From: CAZOHC01 sp964579845
GTDB lineage: Bacteria; Patescibacteriota; Microgenomatia; Levybacterales; UBA12049
NCBI GenBank assembly: GCA_964579845.1
Contig: CAZOHC010000031.1
Location: 1-13,444 of the forward strand
Reading direction: 5' to 3'
DNA: 13,444 bases
The notes below the pieces were generated by a model. It searched no databases and had not been told where the DNA came from. It saw only the letters and a program-made list of their open reading frames with translations. Of this stretch, positions 6,547 through 12,331 are shown in pieces; position 1 is the first letter of the stretch, and the number at the start of each line of letters is the position of its first letter. A program made the translations under genes and the position numbers.

Positions 6547-6939
6547 TTATTCTGTTGTCAGTCCGTCAAAATGTTCCTCTTTTTCATCTGCTTTCATTTT
6601 CTGCACCGTGTCTTTTTGATGTTCAGGGGGTGCGTAAATCGTGTAAAGTTTCAATGCCGCGTCCCCGGTATTTATGACATTGTGATACGTCCCTGACGGG
6701 ATGATGACGATATCATCGTCTTTGAGTGTATACTCTGTCTCACCGTTCTGAAGTATAACTTTCGCTTCTCCCTGTTCAACTCTGATAAATTGATCAAGTC
6801 CGTGAATTTCGTTCCCTATCTCCTCACCCGGATTCAGACTCATCACGACGAGTTGCATATAGTGTCCGGTATAGAGAACCCGACGATAATCATTGTTCCT
6901 ACTCGTCTCTTCTTCGATATTTATCGAATACCCTTTCAT
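6547..6939 (-). CDS. small cupin-domain protein
   Basis: A 130-residue single-domain cupin. Motif 1 is PGEEIGNEIHGLDQFIRVEQG (37-57): the usual HxH is E44-x-H46, and Gln50 stands where Glu is common. Motif 2 is DDDIVIIPSGTYHNVINTG (74-92) with His86. These residues could bind a metal. The opening MKGYSINIEEETSRNNDYRRVLYTG and the end TIYAPPEHQKDTV are characteristic of a widespread bacterial group of mannose-6-phosphate-isomerase-like cupins with no settled function. It is the first gene of the operon with the Fno-like reductase and TspO. A TATCAT element lies 6 nt before the ATG, which would again give a very short leader, although GGAAAT could act as a weak ribosome site. The reaction and substrate are unknown. 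Confidence 0.88.
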   Translation of the reverse strand: MKGYSINIEEETSRNNDYRRVLYTGHYMQLVVMSLNPGEEIGNEIHGLDQFIRVEQGEAKVILQNGETEYTLKDDDIVIIPSGTYHNVINTGDAALKLYTIYAPPEHQKDTVQKMKADEKEEHFDGLTTE

Positions 6940-6945
6940 ATTTCC

Positions 6946-6951
6946 ATGATA
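6946..6951 (-). promoter_or_regulatory. possible -10 element of the cupin-reductase-TspO operon
   Basis: TATCAT on the minus strand lies 6 nt upstream of ATG 6939. The best upstream partner is TTACAT at a poor 19-bp spacing, so the assignment is weak. Confidence 0.3.
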
Positions 6952-7041
6952 CGCTGTGAATAAAAGTTTTATGTAAGAAGTCGGTAAGGGATTACATGAG
7001 GCTATTTCTTACATTGATCCATTGAAGCAAATAAATATAGG

Positions 7042-7071
7042 TGCGTCTTGGTCGATATCGACCAAGACGCA
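7042..7071 (-). terminator. 30-bp perfect palindrome, terminator of the P-loop/CYTH gene
   Basis: A perfect inverted repeat with 13-bp arms (TGCGTCTTGGTCG and its complement) around an ATAT loop. It begins 8 nt past the stop of the P-loop/CYTH gene and is followed on that strand by the U-rich stretch CCTATATTTATTTG, consistent with intrinsic termination. Confidence 0.75.
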
Positions 7072-7079
7072 TGACTGCA

Positions 7080-8141
7080 CTACCTGACTGAAGCCGGCAG
7101 ACCATAAAGCGCTAAGTTTTTATTCTTAAACGCCGGATCGTCCGTGACTTCGACAGCTTCTGCTGCCCATTCAGGAAGGATAAACTTGTCCGCTTCTTCC
7201 CGACTCCTGAACTCACACTCGAGTGTGATCAGACCCGTTAACGGACCCTTATACACATCAAGTTCGAGTTCTAACGGTCCATGAGAAATGTAGTAACGGT
7301 CTTTCATGACACGTACGTCCGGAGTATGAGTCCAGAGAAACTCGAACGGACCTTTGGGAATTTTATTTTCCCATTGTACTCTCTGGATTGTACCCTCACT
7401 TTTCGTGGCGATAAAGGTTTCTTCACCGAGCAATCTGATTCTCAGTTCACCGTCATCGGTCAACAGATACCCCTGATGAACAGGAAGTACTCTGTCCCAG
7501 GGTACGAATTCCGGAAACTCCTTGAGCCAGAACTTTCTTTCAATCTCGACATCCAGGTATTTACTCACGAGAGACCGTACCTGAGCTACGACTGAGTCAA
7601 TGCCGTCAATGCCTGTCACAAGTTGCCAGTTCGGATGTCCCTTCCAGGCATCACGTGTCCTCGCTTCCAAGGAGACGGCTTCATCGAGTGACTCATAACG
7701 AACTTGATTGCCTGACTTGCTATACAGTTCAGGGCGGCAGACTGCCGTACTGACAAGGTGGATCACCTGGTCATACCTGGCGTAGGCTTCCGATTCATCC
7801 AGATCAAATGCCTCAAGAAATGCAGGCAATCCACCCGGAAAATAAGCAGCGCCATCCAGAATTCCTCGGTCACAGATGATGAGCTGAGCCCTGGTTTGTT
7901 CCGCAACGAGCTTGAACGCTTCCTCCATATTCAGATGGAGTGGGCTGATCGCATTCTGAAACAGGTGTTGCCACATTTCAGAATATGATAGATCCCTTCC
8001 GGGTGCAGGAAAACCTGTGGTCATGAGCATGGTGGCAGGCTCAGGAACCAAGAGAACTTTCTCACCGAACTCTTTTTTCAGCGCGTTCAGTGTCGTCGTT
8101 TTACCGGCACACGGTCCGCCTGTTACGACAATAACGTGCAT
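7080..8141 (-). CDS. AAA_28-type P-loop NTPase fused to a CYTH (triphosphate tunnel) domain
   Basis: A 353-residue two-domain protein. Residues 1-190 are a P-loop kinase/ATPase-like domain of the AAA_28 (NadR-like) type: Walker A GGPCAGKTT (8-16), FPAPGRD, and IICDRGILDGAAYF, which carries the Walker-B-like acidic residue (D91). Residues 197-350 are a CYTH domain: EIERKF (199-204), GELRIRL (231-237), ATKSEG (245-250), LELELDVY (290-297), LECEF (307-311) and FKNKNLAL (338-345). These Glu, Arg and Lys residues would line the metal- and triphosphate-binding tunnel. CYTH proteins hydrolyse thiamine triphosphate or inorganic tripolyphosphate, or make cAMP. The same domain order occurs in animal TTD14. 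It is a single-gene unit with its own promoter, ribosome site and terminator. The substrate is unknown. Confidence 0.88.
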   Translation of the reverse strand: MHVIVVTGGPCAGKTTTLNALKKEFGEKVLLVPEPATMLMTTGFPAPGRDLSYSEMWQHLFQNAISPLHLNMEEAFKLVAEQTRAQLIICDRGILDGAAYFPGGLPAFLEAFDLDESEAYARYDQVIHLVSTAVCRPELYSKSGNQVRYESLDEAVSLEARTRDAWKGHPNWQLVTGIDGIDSVVAQVRSLVSKYLDVEIERKFWLKEFPEFVPWDRVLPVHQGYLLTDDGELRIRLLGEETFIATKSEGTIQRVQWENKIPKGPFEFLWTHTPDVRVMKDRYYISHGPLELELDVYKGPLTGLITLECEFRSREEADKFILPEWAAEAVEVTDDPAFKNKNLALYGLPASVR

Positions 8142-8146
8142 TGTTT

Positions 8147-8153
8147 ATCCTTT
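8147..8153 (-). promoter_or_regulatory. ribosome binding site for the P-loop/CYTH gene
   Basis: AAAGGAT on the minus strand, 5 nt before ATG 8141, fixes this start. Confidence 0.6.
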
Positions 8154-8189
8154 CATGTAAACGTGCGTATCGGAAATACCGACATGGGG

Positions 8190-8219
8190 ATTTTAACAGA
8201 TAAACAGTGCGTACTTCAA
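8190..8219 (-). promoter_or_regulatory. sigma70-type promoter of the P-loop/CYTH gene
   Basis: On the minus strand TTGAAG (8214-8219) and TAAAAT (8190-8195) are separated by 18 bp. The resulting leader of about 40 nt holds a short TCGG/CCGA hairpin and the AAAGGAT ribosome site. This is the conventional leadered layout, unlike several neighbours. Confidence 0.55.
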
Positions 8220-8303
8220 TGCTATGGGTTTTATTCAACCTGACGAATTTCTGAGGGATCGATCGGGAATCTGAGATGAAGATGATAGATGTTAATTGTA
8301 TGC

Positions 8304-10133
8304 TTAACCGCAGTCGAAGACTAATTTCTGTCCCGGTGTAATAAACGTCGATGTCATGGTATTGTGTTTCATAATCTCTGTATACTTCGAACCGTCACCC
8401 AATTCGGTAGCCGCGATTCTCCAGAGTGAATCACCCGGATTGACCCGATACGAACAGTGTCCGTGTGAACCTGAAGCATGATCATGTGAGTGATCATCAT
8501 TCACGAATGTCTTCTGATCCGCTGAACCCAAGACGGTCCGCGACTGAGGGATGATAGAAAGAATACGGGACGGGAAGTTCTTATAGTGTTTCGTCAAGGC
8601 AGTACTTCCGTTCGAATTGGTTTTAATCTTCATGCTGTTACTCCAGTCACCGGGCATACATCCGTTCTGCGGCCTTACTGTAAAAGAGTACTCCTGCGAA
8701 GGATCCAGATGTTGAATCGTATATGAAAGCACTCCGGTTGACGGACCCTGTCCGGTCGGTGTACCGAACCGCTCTTCACCATCATTATAGCCGTATGCAA
8801 TAAAATAATTGGTAACATTCTTCCCGACAGGAGTAAAGTGAAGGGTTGCTTTGGTACTCTCAACATCGATCTGGAATAAATCCGGCACGCTCTCAGGTTT
8901 CGCATCTGCACAGACAGGTGTATCTGTCGTTGATTTTTTCTTCTCCTGAGGCGGAGCCTCAGCACGCGGTGTCGGTGTCGCTGTCGGTGCCGAAGCACTC
9001 ACATGCATGGTGACGACTTTTATCGCAGCATTCCCACCTGCATCGGTTCCCTGGAAAATCACGACGTAGGATTTGCCTGCTATAGAAGCATCCGGTGTAA
9101 ACGAGACATCCAGCACGGTCTCCTCTTCATCAGAGTTTGATGTCATCGACCAAATCGTGTTGTCAGTCGTCGGCGGATTAAGAGCAATAACCGTAGGTGA
9201 TGCTAATGCCCCATCCCAATCAGGGTCAGTCGCGGTGAGTGAGAATTCCAGGGTCTGATCTGGTGTTATTGTATAACTGTCGGATGATGGACCGGTGATA
9301 CTCGGCGGTTGGTCCGTGGAGCTGGAGATCAGGAAGACAAAGTCCAACGGGATCTTTGATTTTACGTTACCGTCTTCGTCGAGATCCTCGACCATGATCG
9401 TTCCCTGCCACCTGTTTCCGACTTCAGTCATGAGGGCTTCGTCACGCACATCCCAGATTATGGAACCGTCTTCATTGAGCTGAAGACCGGCAGGTTTGGA
9501 TGCTGTACCTGATCCCAGGTTATAAAACTCCGGCATCGTACCGTAGCGGAATCTGATCGGGTCGCCGTCAACATCAACAGCGATGAGTGAGGTCGTAAAG
9601 ACGGTGTTATCCTGTACCTGAATTACCGACGGAATCGCACCGATCGGTGAATTATTCCCGGCATACGCTCCCCCGATGTTCACGAGTGTTTCATTTCTCC
9701 AGGGAGCGCCGTCCAAATTTATTGCATCTTCTCTCGCAGTACTGCCCCAGTTTGCGATGTAATCACCGTCAGTGGCATACGTATGCAAAATCCCGGCGGT
9801 GTAGTCACTGTCACCCGGTTTGATACTGACTGCCTCGGTCTGAACGTCATTTGTTACGGTATTTCGCGAGACGACCCGAACTGCGACATCTTCTGTCTGA
9901 CCATCACCGAAGTTGAGCGTGAGTTTATTTGCTACCACATCGCCGACTGCTGCTGAGGACGGGATATGACTATGTGAATTTGTCCAGCCTACGTTGACAT
10001 TGATGAGGACAGTTCTCTCATCAACACTCGACCAGGACATCGATCCTGACCGGAAATGATTCGCATAGACTGACGGGGATAGAAAAACGAAACACAGGAA
10101 GACACTCAAAAACGCGATAATTTTAGGCAGCAT
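8304..10133 (-). CDS. secreted multi-domain surface protein with PKD-like, Ig-like, FN3 and LysM domains
   Basis: A 609-residue exported protein. Numbered from a TTG 12 codons upstream (10169): signal peptide from M13 (MLPKIIAFLSVFLCFVFL) with cleavage after SVYA (36); a PKD-like domain with NFGDGQ (86-91) and HTYATDGDY (129-137); cadherin- or Ig-like repeats at about 180-285 and 285-392, with Asp-rich DVDGDP and DPDWDG likely to bind calcium; a Pro/Thr/Lys linker (394-413); an FN3-like domain (428-518); a His-rich stretch (560-571); and a LysM module (573-619, YRVNPGDSLWRIA to ITPGQKLVF). LysM binds peptidoglycan or other GlcNAc polymers, so the protein is probably wall-anchored with an exposed adhesive N terminus. 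C420, C504, C572 and C620 could pair. ATG 10133 gives a proper signal peptide, and CATAAT lies 6 nt upstream. Confidence 0.85.
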   Translation of the reverse strand: MLPKIIAFLSVFLCFVFLSPSVYANHFRSGSMSWSSVDERTVLINVNVGWTNSHSHIPSSAAVGDVVANKLTLNFGDGQTEDVAVRVVSRNTVTNDVQTEAVSIKPGDSDYTAGILHTYATDGDYIANWGSTAREDAINLDGAPWRNETLVNIGGAYAGNNSPIGAIPSVIQVQDNTVFTTSLIAVDVDGDPIRFRYGTMPEFYNLGSGTASKPAGLQLNEDGSIIWDVRDEALMTEVGNRWQGTIMVEDLDEDGNVKSKIPLDFVFLISSSTDQPPSITGPSSDSYTITPDQTLEFSLTATDPDWDGALASPTVIALNPPTTDNTIWSMTSNSDEEETVLDVSFTPDASIAGKSYVVIFQGTDAGGNAAIKVVTMHVSASAPTATPTPRAEAPPQEKKKSTTDTPVCADAKPESVPDLFQIDVESTKATLHFTPVGKNVTNYFIAYGYNDGEERFGTPTGQGPSTGVLSYTIQHLDPSQEYSFTVRPQNGCMPGDWSNSMKIKTNSNGSTALTKHYKNFPSRILSIIPQSRTVLGSADQKTFVNDDHSHDHASGSHGHCSYRVNPGDSLWRIAATELGDGSKYTEIMKHNTMTSTFITPGQKLVFDCG

Positions 10134-10139
10134 GATTCT

Positions 10140-10169
10140 ATTATGCATAAAGCGGTCTGGACCATGCAA
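10140..10169 (-). promoter_or_regulatory. near-leaderless promoter of the LysM surface protein
   Basis: On the minus strand TTGCAT (10164-10169), 18 bp, CATAAT (10140-10145), ending 6 nt before ATG 10133. The upstream TTG and ATG start candidates would lie inside the promoter, which supports the ATG 10133 start. Confidence 0.45.
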
Positions 10170-10203
10170 TAGGCTTTTTCCTGGTCTGTCAAAAAATTTC
10201 CTG

Positions 10204-10232
10204 TTGGCAAGGTATTACCGATCAGTTACAAT
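10204..10232 (+). promoter_or_regulatory. sigma70-type promoter of mscL
   Basis: TTGGCA (10204-10209) and TACAAT (10227-10232) are separated by exactly 17 bp. The start site would fall near 10239, close to the ribosome site. It is divergent from the LysM protein promoter. Confidence 0.65.
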
Positions 10233-10237
10233 CACAT

Positions 10238-10248
10238 AAAGGGGGTGA
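10238..10248 (+). promoter_or_regulatory. ribosome binding site of mscL
   Basis: AAAGGGGGTGA ends 7 nt before ATG 10256 and is a one-base variant of the AAAGGAGGTGA sites seen before DUF378 and Hsp20. Confidence 0.7.
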
Positions 10249-10255
10249 CTATTAT

Positions 10256-10660
10256 ATGCTTAAAGGATTTCGAGATTTTATTCTCAGGGGTAATGTCATA
10301 GATCTGGCTGTTGCGGTCGTTATAGGCGGTGCGTTCGGCGCAATCGTTACATCACTTGTTGATAACATCATCACACCCGCTATCGGTGCGATCGGCGGAC
10401 AACCTGATTTTTCAGCCATAGCGCTCACGATAAACGGCAATGACATCATGATCGGTGCGTTTATCAATTCACTCATTTCATTTCTGATCATCGCTGCAAT
10501 TATCTATTTCCTGGTTATAACACCGATGAATAAAATACTGGAGCGAACCAGACGAGGTAAAGCGGTCGATCCGACTGAGAAATCATGTCCTGAATGTCTC
10601 AGCCTTATCCCGATAAAGGCAACTCGATGCAAGTTCTGCACCACGGTACAGAAAAAATAG
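10256..10660 (+). CDS. mscL: large-conductance mechanosensitive channel MscL with C-terminal zinc ribbon
   Basis: A 134-residue MscL, the homopentameric membrane channel that opens under hypo-osmotic tension. MLKGFRDFILRGNVIDLAVAVVIGGAFGAIV is the canonical amphipathic N-terminal helix plus pore-lining first span, followed by LVDNIITPAIG. The periplasmic loop is short (GGQPDFSAIALTINGNDIMIG), and the second span is AFINSLISFLIIAAIIYFLVI. After the second span the usual helical bundle is replaced by a charged segment and a zinc ribbon with CPEC (111-114) and CKFC (125-128). Similar zinc-ribbon tails occur in some other bacterial MscL proteins. The start is supported by the promoter and ribosome site immediately upstream, and a hairpin terminator follows. 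It is one of only two plus-strand genes in the window. Confidence 0.96.
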   Translation: MLKGFRDFILRGNVIDLAVAVVIGGAFGAIVTSLVDNIITPAIGAIGGQPDFSAIALTINGNDIMIGAFINSLISFLIIAAIIYFLVITPMNKILERTRRGKAVDPTEKSCPECLSLIPIKATRCKFCTTVQKK

Positions 10661-10751
10661 TACTGCAACATGTGTCGAATCTCCCGTAGAACTGTATGGT
10701 CTTAATCTGTCACGCAATGTTTGTGTCACGGTGTTCGTCAGTGAACGGCTC

Positions 10752-10782
10752 AAAGAGTGGTAGTTTCCTACTACTCTTTTTT
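10752..10782 (+). terminator. intrinsic terminator of mscL, overlapping the end of hsp20
   Basis: A 12-bp stem (AAAGAGTGGTAG and CTACTACTCTTT, one G-U pair) with a TTTC loop, continuing into TTT. It serves the plus-strand mscL gene; the right arm covers the last codons and stop of the convergent Hsp20 gene, so it may also act in the other direction. Confidence 0.75.
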
Positions 10783-11205
10783 CGCTGATCCTGATTTTCT
10801 CGTTACTTTTAATTTTTTCGGCGGAGCCTTACTCACTTTCTGAAACGAAAGCGTTATGATACCATCACTAAGTTCGACGTTCGGTTCCTCATCTTCTTTT
10901 ACTCCTTGTGGGAGTCTGAACGAATAATTATACGAACTCGACAGTGTTTCCATATAGTTACGCCGTCCGTTACGTGATGTATCAGTTTTTGACGCCACAA
11001 TTCTAACGATTCCTTCATCAACAGTTACATCAATGTGGTCTTCAGGAATTCCCGGTACTGCTGCCTCAGCAATGACATGATCATCTGTCTCGTAGAGATT
11101 TAACCCCTGTCCTGCGATACGTGAGAGTCCGGGGATAGTCGGCATGTCCCAATCATCTTCCATCAGTCGGTCAATGCTCCATGGATTCCATCGTATGAGT
11201 GCCAT
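10771..11205 (-). CDS. Hsp20/alpha-crystallin family small heat-shock protein
   Basis: A 144-residue ATP-independent holdase that would bind unfolding proteins in large oligomers. The N-terminal arm contains ALIRWNPWSIDRLMEDDW, typical of bacterial class A small heat-shock proteins. The alpha-crystallin domain runs from NLYETDDHVIAEAAVPGI through DHIDVTVDEGIVRIVASK to SYNYSFRLPQGV and VELSDGIITLSFQK; the last is the conserved A-x-x-x-n-GvL-like motif, with Asp-Gly-Ile here. The C-terminal tail is Lys-rich and has no obvious I-x-I/V motif. The start is ATG 11205, 6 nt after AAAGGAGGTGA; a GTG nine bases upstream lies within that ribosome site and is rejected. No CIRCE or HAIR operator is visible upstream. 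Confidence 0.94.
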   Translation of the reverse strand: MALIRWNPWSIDRLMEDDWDMPTIPGLSRIAGQGLNLYETDDHVIAEAAVPGIPEDHIDVTVDEGIVRIVASKTDTSRNGRRNYMETLSSSYNYSFRLPQGVKEDEEPNVELSDGIITLSFQKVSKAPPKKLKVTRKSGSAKKE

Positions 11206-11210
11206 ATCTG

Positions 11211-11221
11211 TCACCTCCTTT
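11211..11221 (-). promoter_or_regulatory. strong ribosome binding site for the Hsp20 gene
   Basis: AAAGGAGGTGA on the minus strand, identical to the DUF378 site, placed to serve ATG 11205. It decides the start against the in-frame GTG it contains. Confidence 0.8.
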
Positions 11222-11310
11222 CAAAGAGTTAGGACGCTATCGTATGCCATCTGAGTAAGAATAAGGTATAAAATGGGTAAAAAAATGCGAAGAAACGGTC
11301 ATGAAGCGAC

Positions 11311-11326
11311 GGATGACGTATCATCC
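11311..11326. repeat. short inverted repeat beside the membrane-pair stop
   Basis: GGATGA and TCATCC flank a CGTA loop immediately after the TAG of the 71-residue gene. On the plus strand it is followed by TATTTTTTTA, so it looks more like a plus-strand terminator; on the minus strand no T-run follows. Its role is uncertain. Confidence 0.35.
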
Positions 11327-11541
11327 TATTTTTTTACGTTTCGAAGTGTGAGGAGCGCGATACCGGAGACGAGTGCATTCAGAAATGCGACCTGATACAT
11401 ACCGGTCATCAGTCCGTCCAGCGCGAGAATAGCGGATCCCAGTAGATATCCCAGGACAAATTCCCGTCTCAATGTCTGTGATTTACTCAGAAACTGCATG
11501 ACCCAAGCAGCAGTAATGATCAATAAGCCTAACAGTATCAT
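11326..11541 (-). CDS. 71-residue small membrane protein, second of a coupled pair
   Basis: Two or three hydrophobic spans: MILLGLLIITAAWVMQFL, EFVLGYLLGSAILALDGLM and YQVAFLNALVSGIALLTL, with charged KSQTLRRE between the first two. The AW...Q and LGY...D...N pattern is reminiscent of small CBU_0592-like membrane proteins, but I would not name it. The ATG overlaps the upstream stop by four bases (ATGA, 11538-11541), so translation is coupled to the 79-residue gene. The pair probably makes interacting membrane subunits. The gene ends NVKK-TAG, next to a short inverted repeat. Confidence 0.7.
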   Translation of the reverse strand: MILLGLLIITAAWVMQFLSKSQTLRREFVLGYLLGSAILALDGLMTGMYQVAFLNALVSGIALLTLRNVKK

Positions 11542-11777
11542 TTCTCTTTATAGAGTTGCCACATCGACCAAAGTGCCGAGAGCGTTGCGATGAGGAATAA
11601 ACTGTGAAGCAGATCCTGAGAAATAGCCAAATCAAATTGTCGTGCAGTGTCGAAAAGCACGTAGAGCGCAAACGTCAGTGCGAATCCGTATGCGAACGTT
11701 TTTTTCTTCGCCCGGGCTGCCAGCACAGCGACGAGGACAATCGCAATTTCCAAAAGAATAGCGATAAACTGAAGCAT
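11538..11777 (-). CDS. 79-residue small membrane protein, first of a coupled pair
   Basis: Spans are visible at MLQFIAILLEIAIVLVAVLAA, FAYGFALTFALYVLFDTA and LLHSLFLIATLSALWSMW, separated by basic ARAKKKT and acidic/polar FDLAISQD. I do not recognise the family. It is the only complete gene here ending in TGA, and that codon is part of the ATGA overlap with the next gene. The upstream sequence shows a complete promoter 6 nt from the ATG; ACAGGT just before the ATG is too close to be a good ribosome site. Function unknown. Confidence 0.7.
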   Translation of the reverse strand: MLQFIAILLEIAIVLVAVLAARAKKKTFAYGFALTFALYVLFDTARQFDLAISQDLLHSLFLIATLSALWSMWQLYKEK

Positions 11778-11783
11778 ACCTGT

Positions 11784-11812
11784 ATCGTATCAGAGAATGT
11801 TGAGCTTTACAA
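11784..11812 (-). promoter_or_regulatory. near-leaderless promoter of the small membrane protein pair
   Basis: On the minus strand TTGTAA (11807-11812), 17 bp, TACGAT (11784-11789), with the TG extension (TGATACGAT). The -10 ends 6 nt before ATG 11777, so the mRNA would start at or next to the start codon. Confidence 0.6.
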
Positions 11813-11827
11813 GAAAACGACGGGTAA

Positions 11828-12274
11828 TTATTTTTCTTTTTCGTAGGTACCTGTAGCTTCAGGGCTTTTTTTATTAATATGCGGAATTCTCGGCGTCAGC
11901 GCGACGACGACAGCCGCAAGAAGTCCGATGACATGAAATTGAAATCCGAACGCCATACCGATTGCACCTGCTACCCAGATACTCGCAGCAGTGGTGAGAT
12001 TTTTGACATTCGCTCCTTCTTTTAGGATTAAACCTGCTCCCAAAAATCCGATACCGGAGACGATCTGCGCTGCGATTCTGGATTTGGAGGCAGGATCTAC
12101 CTGCGAAGACATAAAAGTAAACAGCATCGCACCGATGATAACAAGCGTATGGGTACTGATACCGGCAGCTTTCCCCCGTGATTCACGTTCAGCACCGATA
12201 ATAAACCCTGCGATAACACAGAGTACCAAATTAATTAAGAAATTGATTTCGTTTTGTGAGATAAATTGCTCCAT
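11828..12274 (-). CDS. MgtC/SapB family membrane protein
   Basis: A 148-residue MgtC-family protein. MgtC proteins are linked to growth at low magnesium and, in Salmonella, to modulation of the F-type ATPase; they are not proven transporters. Four membrane spans are visible, with the family signatures FIIGAERESRGKAAGISTHTLV, RIAAQIVSGIGFLGAGLI and NLTTAASIWVAGAIGMAFGF. The short C terminus ends TGTYEKEK and lacks the ACT-like domain of longer MgtC proteins. It is preceded by an extended -10 ten nucleotides from the ATG and by a perfect inverted repeat, so it is likely regulated and may be leaderless. The PAS kinase gene lies 57 bp upstream on the same strand. Confidence 0.93.
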   Translation of the reverse strand: MEQFISQNEINFLINLVLCVIAGFIIGAERESRGKAAGISTHTLVIIGAMLFTFMSSQVDPASKSRIAAQIVSGIGFLGAGLILKEGANVKNLTTAASIWVAGAIGMAFGFQFHVIGLLAAVVVALTPRIPHINKKSPEATGTYEKEK

Positions 12275-12284
12275 AGAGTGGACT

Positions 12285-12293
12285 ATTATATCA
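12285..12293 (-). promoter_or_regulatory. extended -10 promoter of the MgtC-family gene
   Basis: The minus strand reads TGATATAAT, a perfect -10 with TG extension, ending 10 nt before ATG 12274. No -35 consensus is present at 17 bp, as is common for extended -10 promoters. Confidence 0.6.
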
Positions 12294-12310
12294 GATACAA
12301 TGTTGTATCT
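12293..12310. promoter_or_regulatory. inverted repeat, candidate operator for the MgtC-family gene
   Basis: AGATACAA and TTGTATCT form perfect 8-bp arms with a 2-bp spacer directly upstream of, and sharing one base with, the extended -10. A dimeric repressor there would block the promoter. The regulator is not identified. Confidence 0.5.
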
Positions 12311-12331
12311 TCGGAGTATTGAGGATTATAT

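Noticed and set aside
10252..10491. 79-codon minus-strand frame opposite mscL
   Set aside because: It is the complement of the MscL membrane spans; the MscL match, promoter and ribosome site are decisive for the plus strand.
11205..11325. Heat-shock operator (CIRCE or HAIR) upstream of Hsp20
   Set aside because: No TTAGCACTC-type or CTTGAGT-type inverted repeat is present in the 120 bp upstream; only the strong ribosome site is clear.
11311..11340. Plus-strand intrinsic terminator (6-bp stem followed by seven T)
   Set aside because: No plus-strand gene lies upstream after the mscL terminator, so it was kept only as a short inverted repeat of uncertain role.
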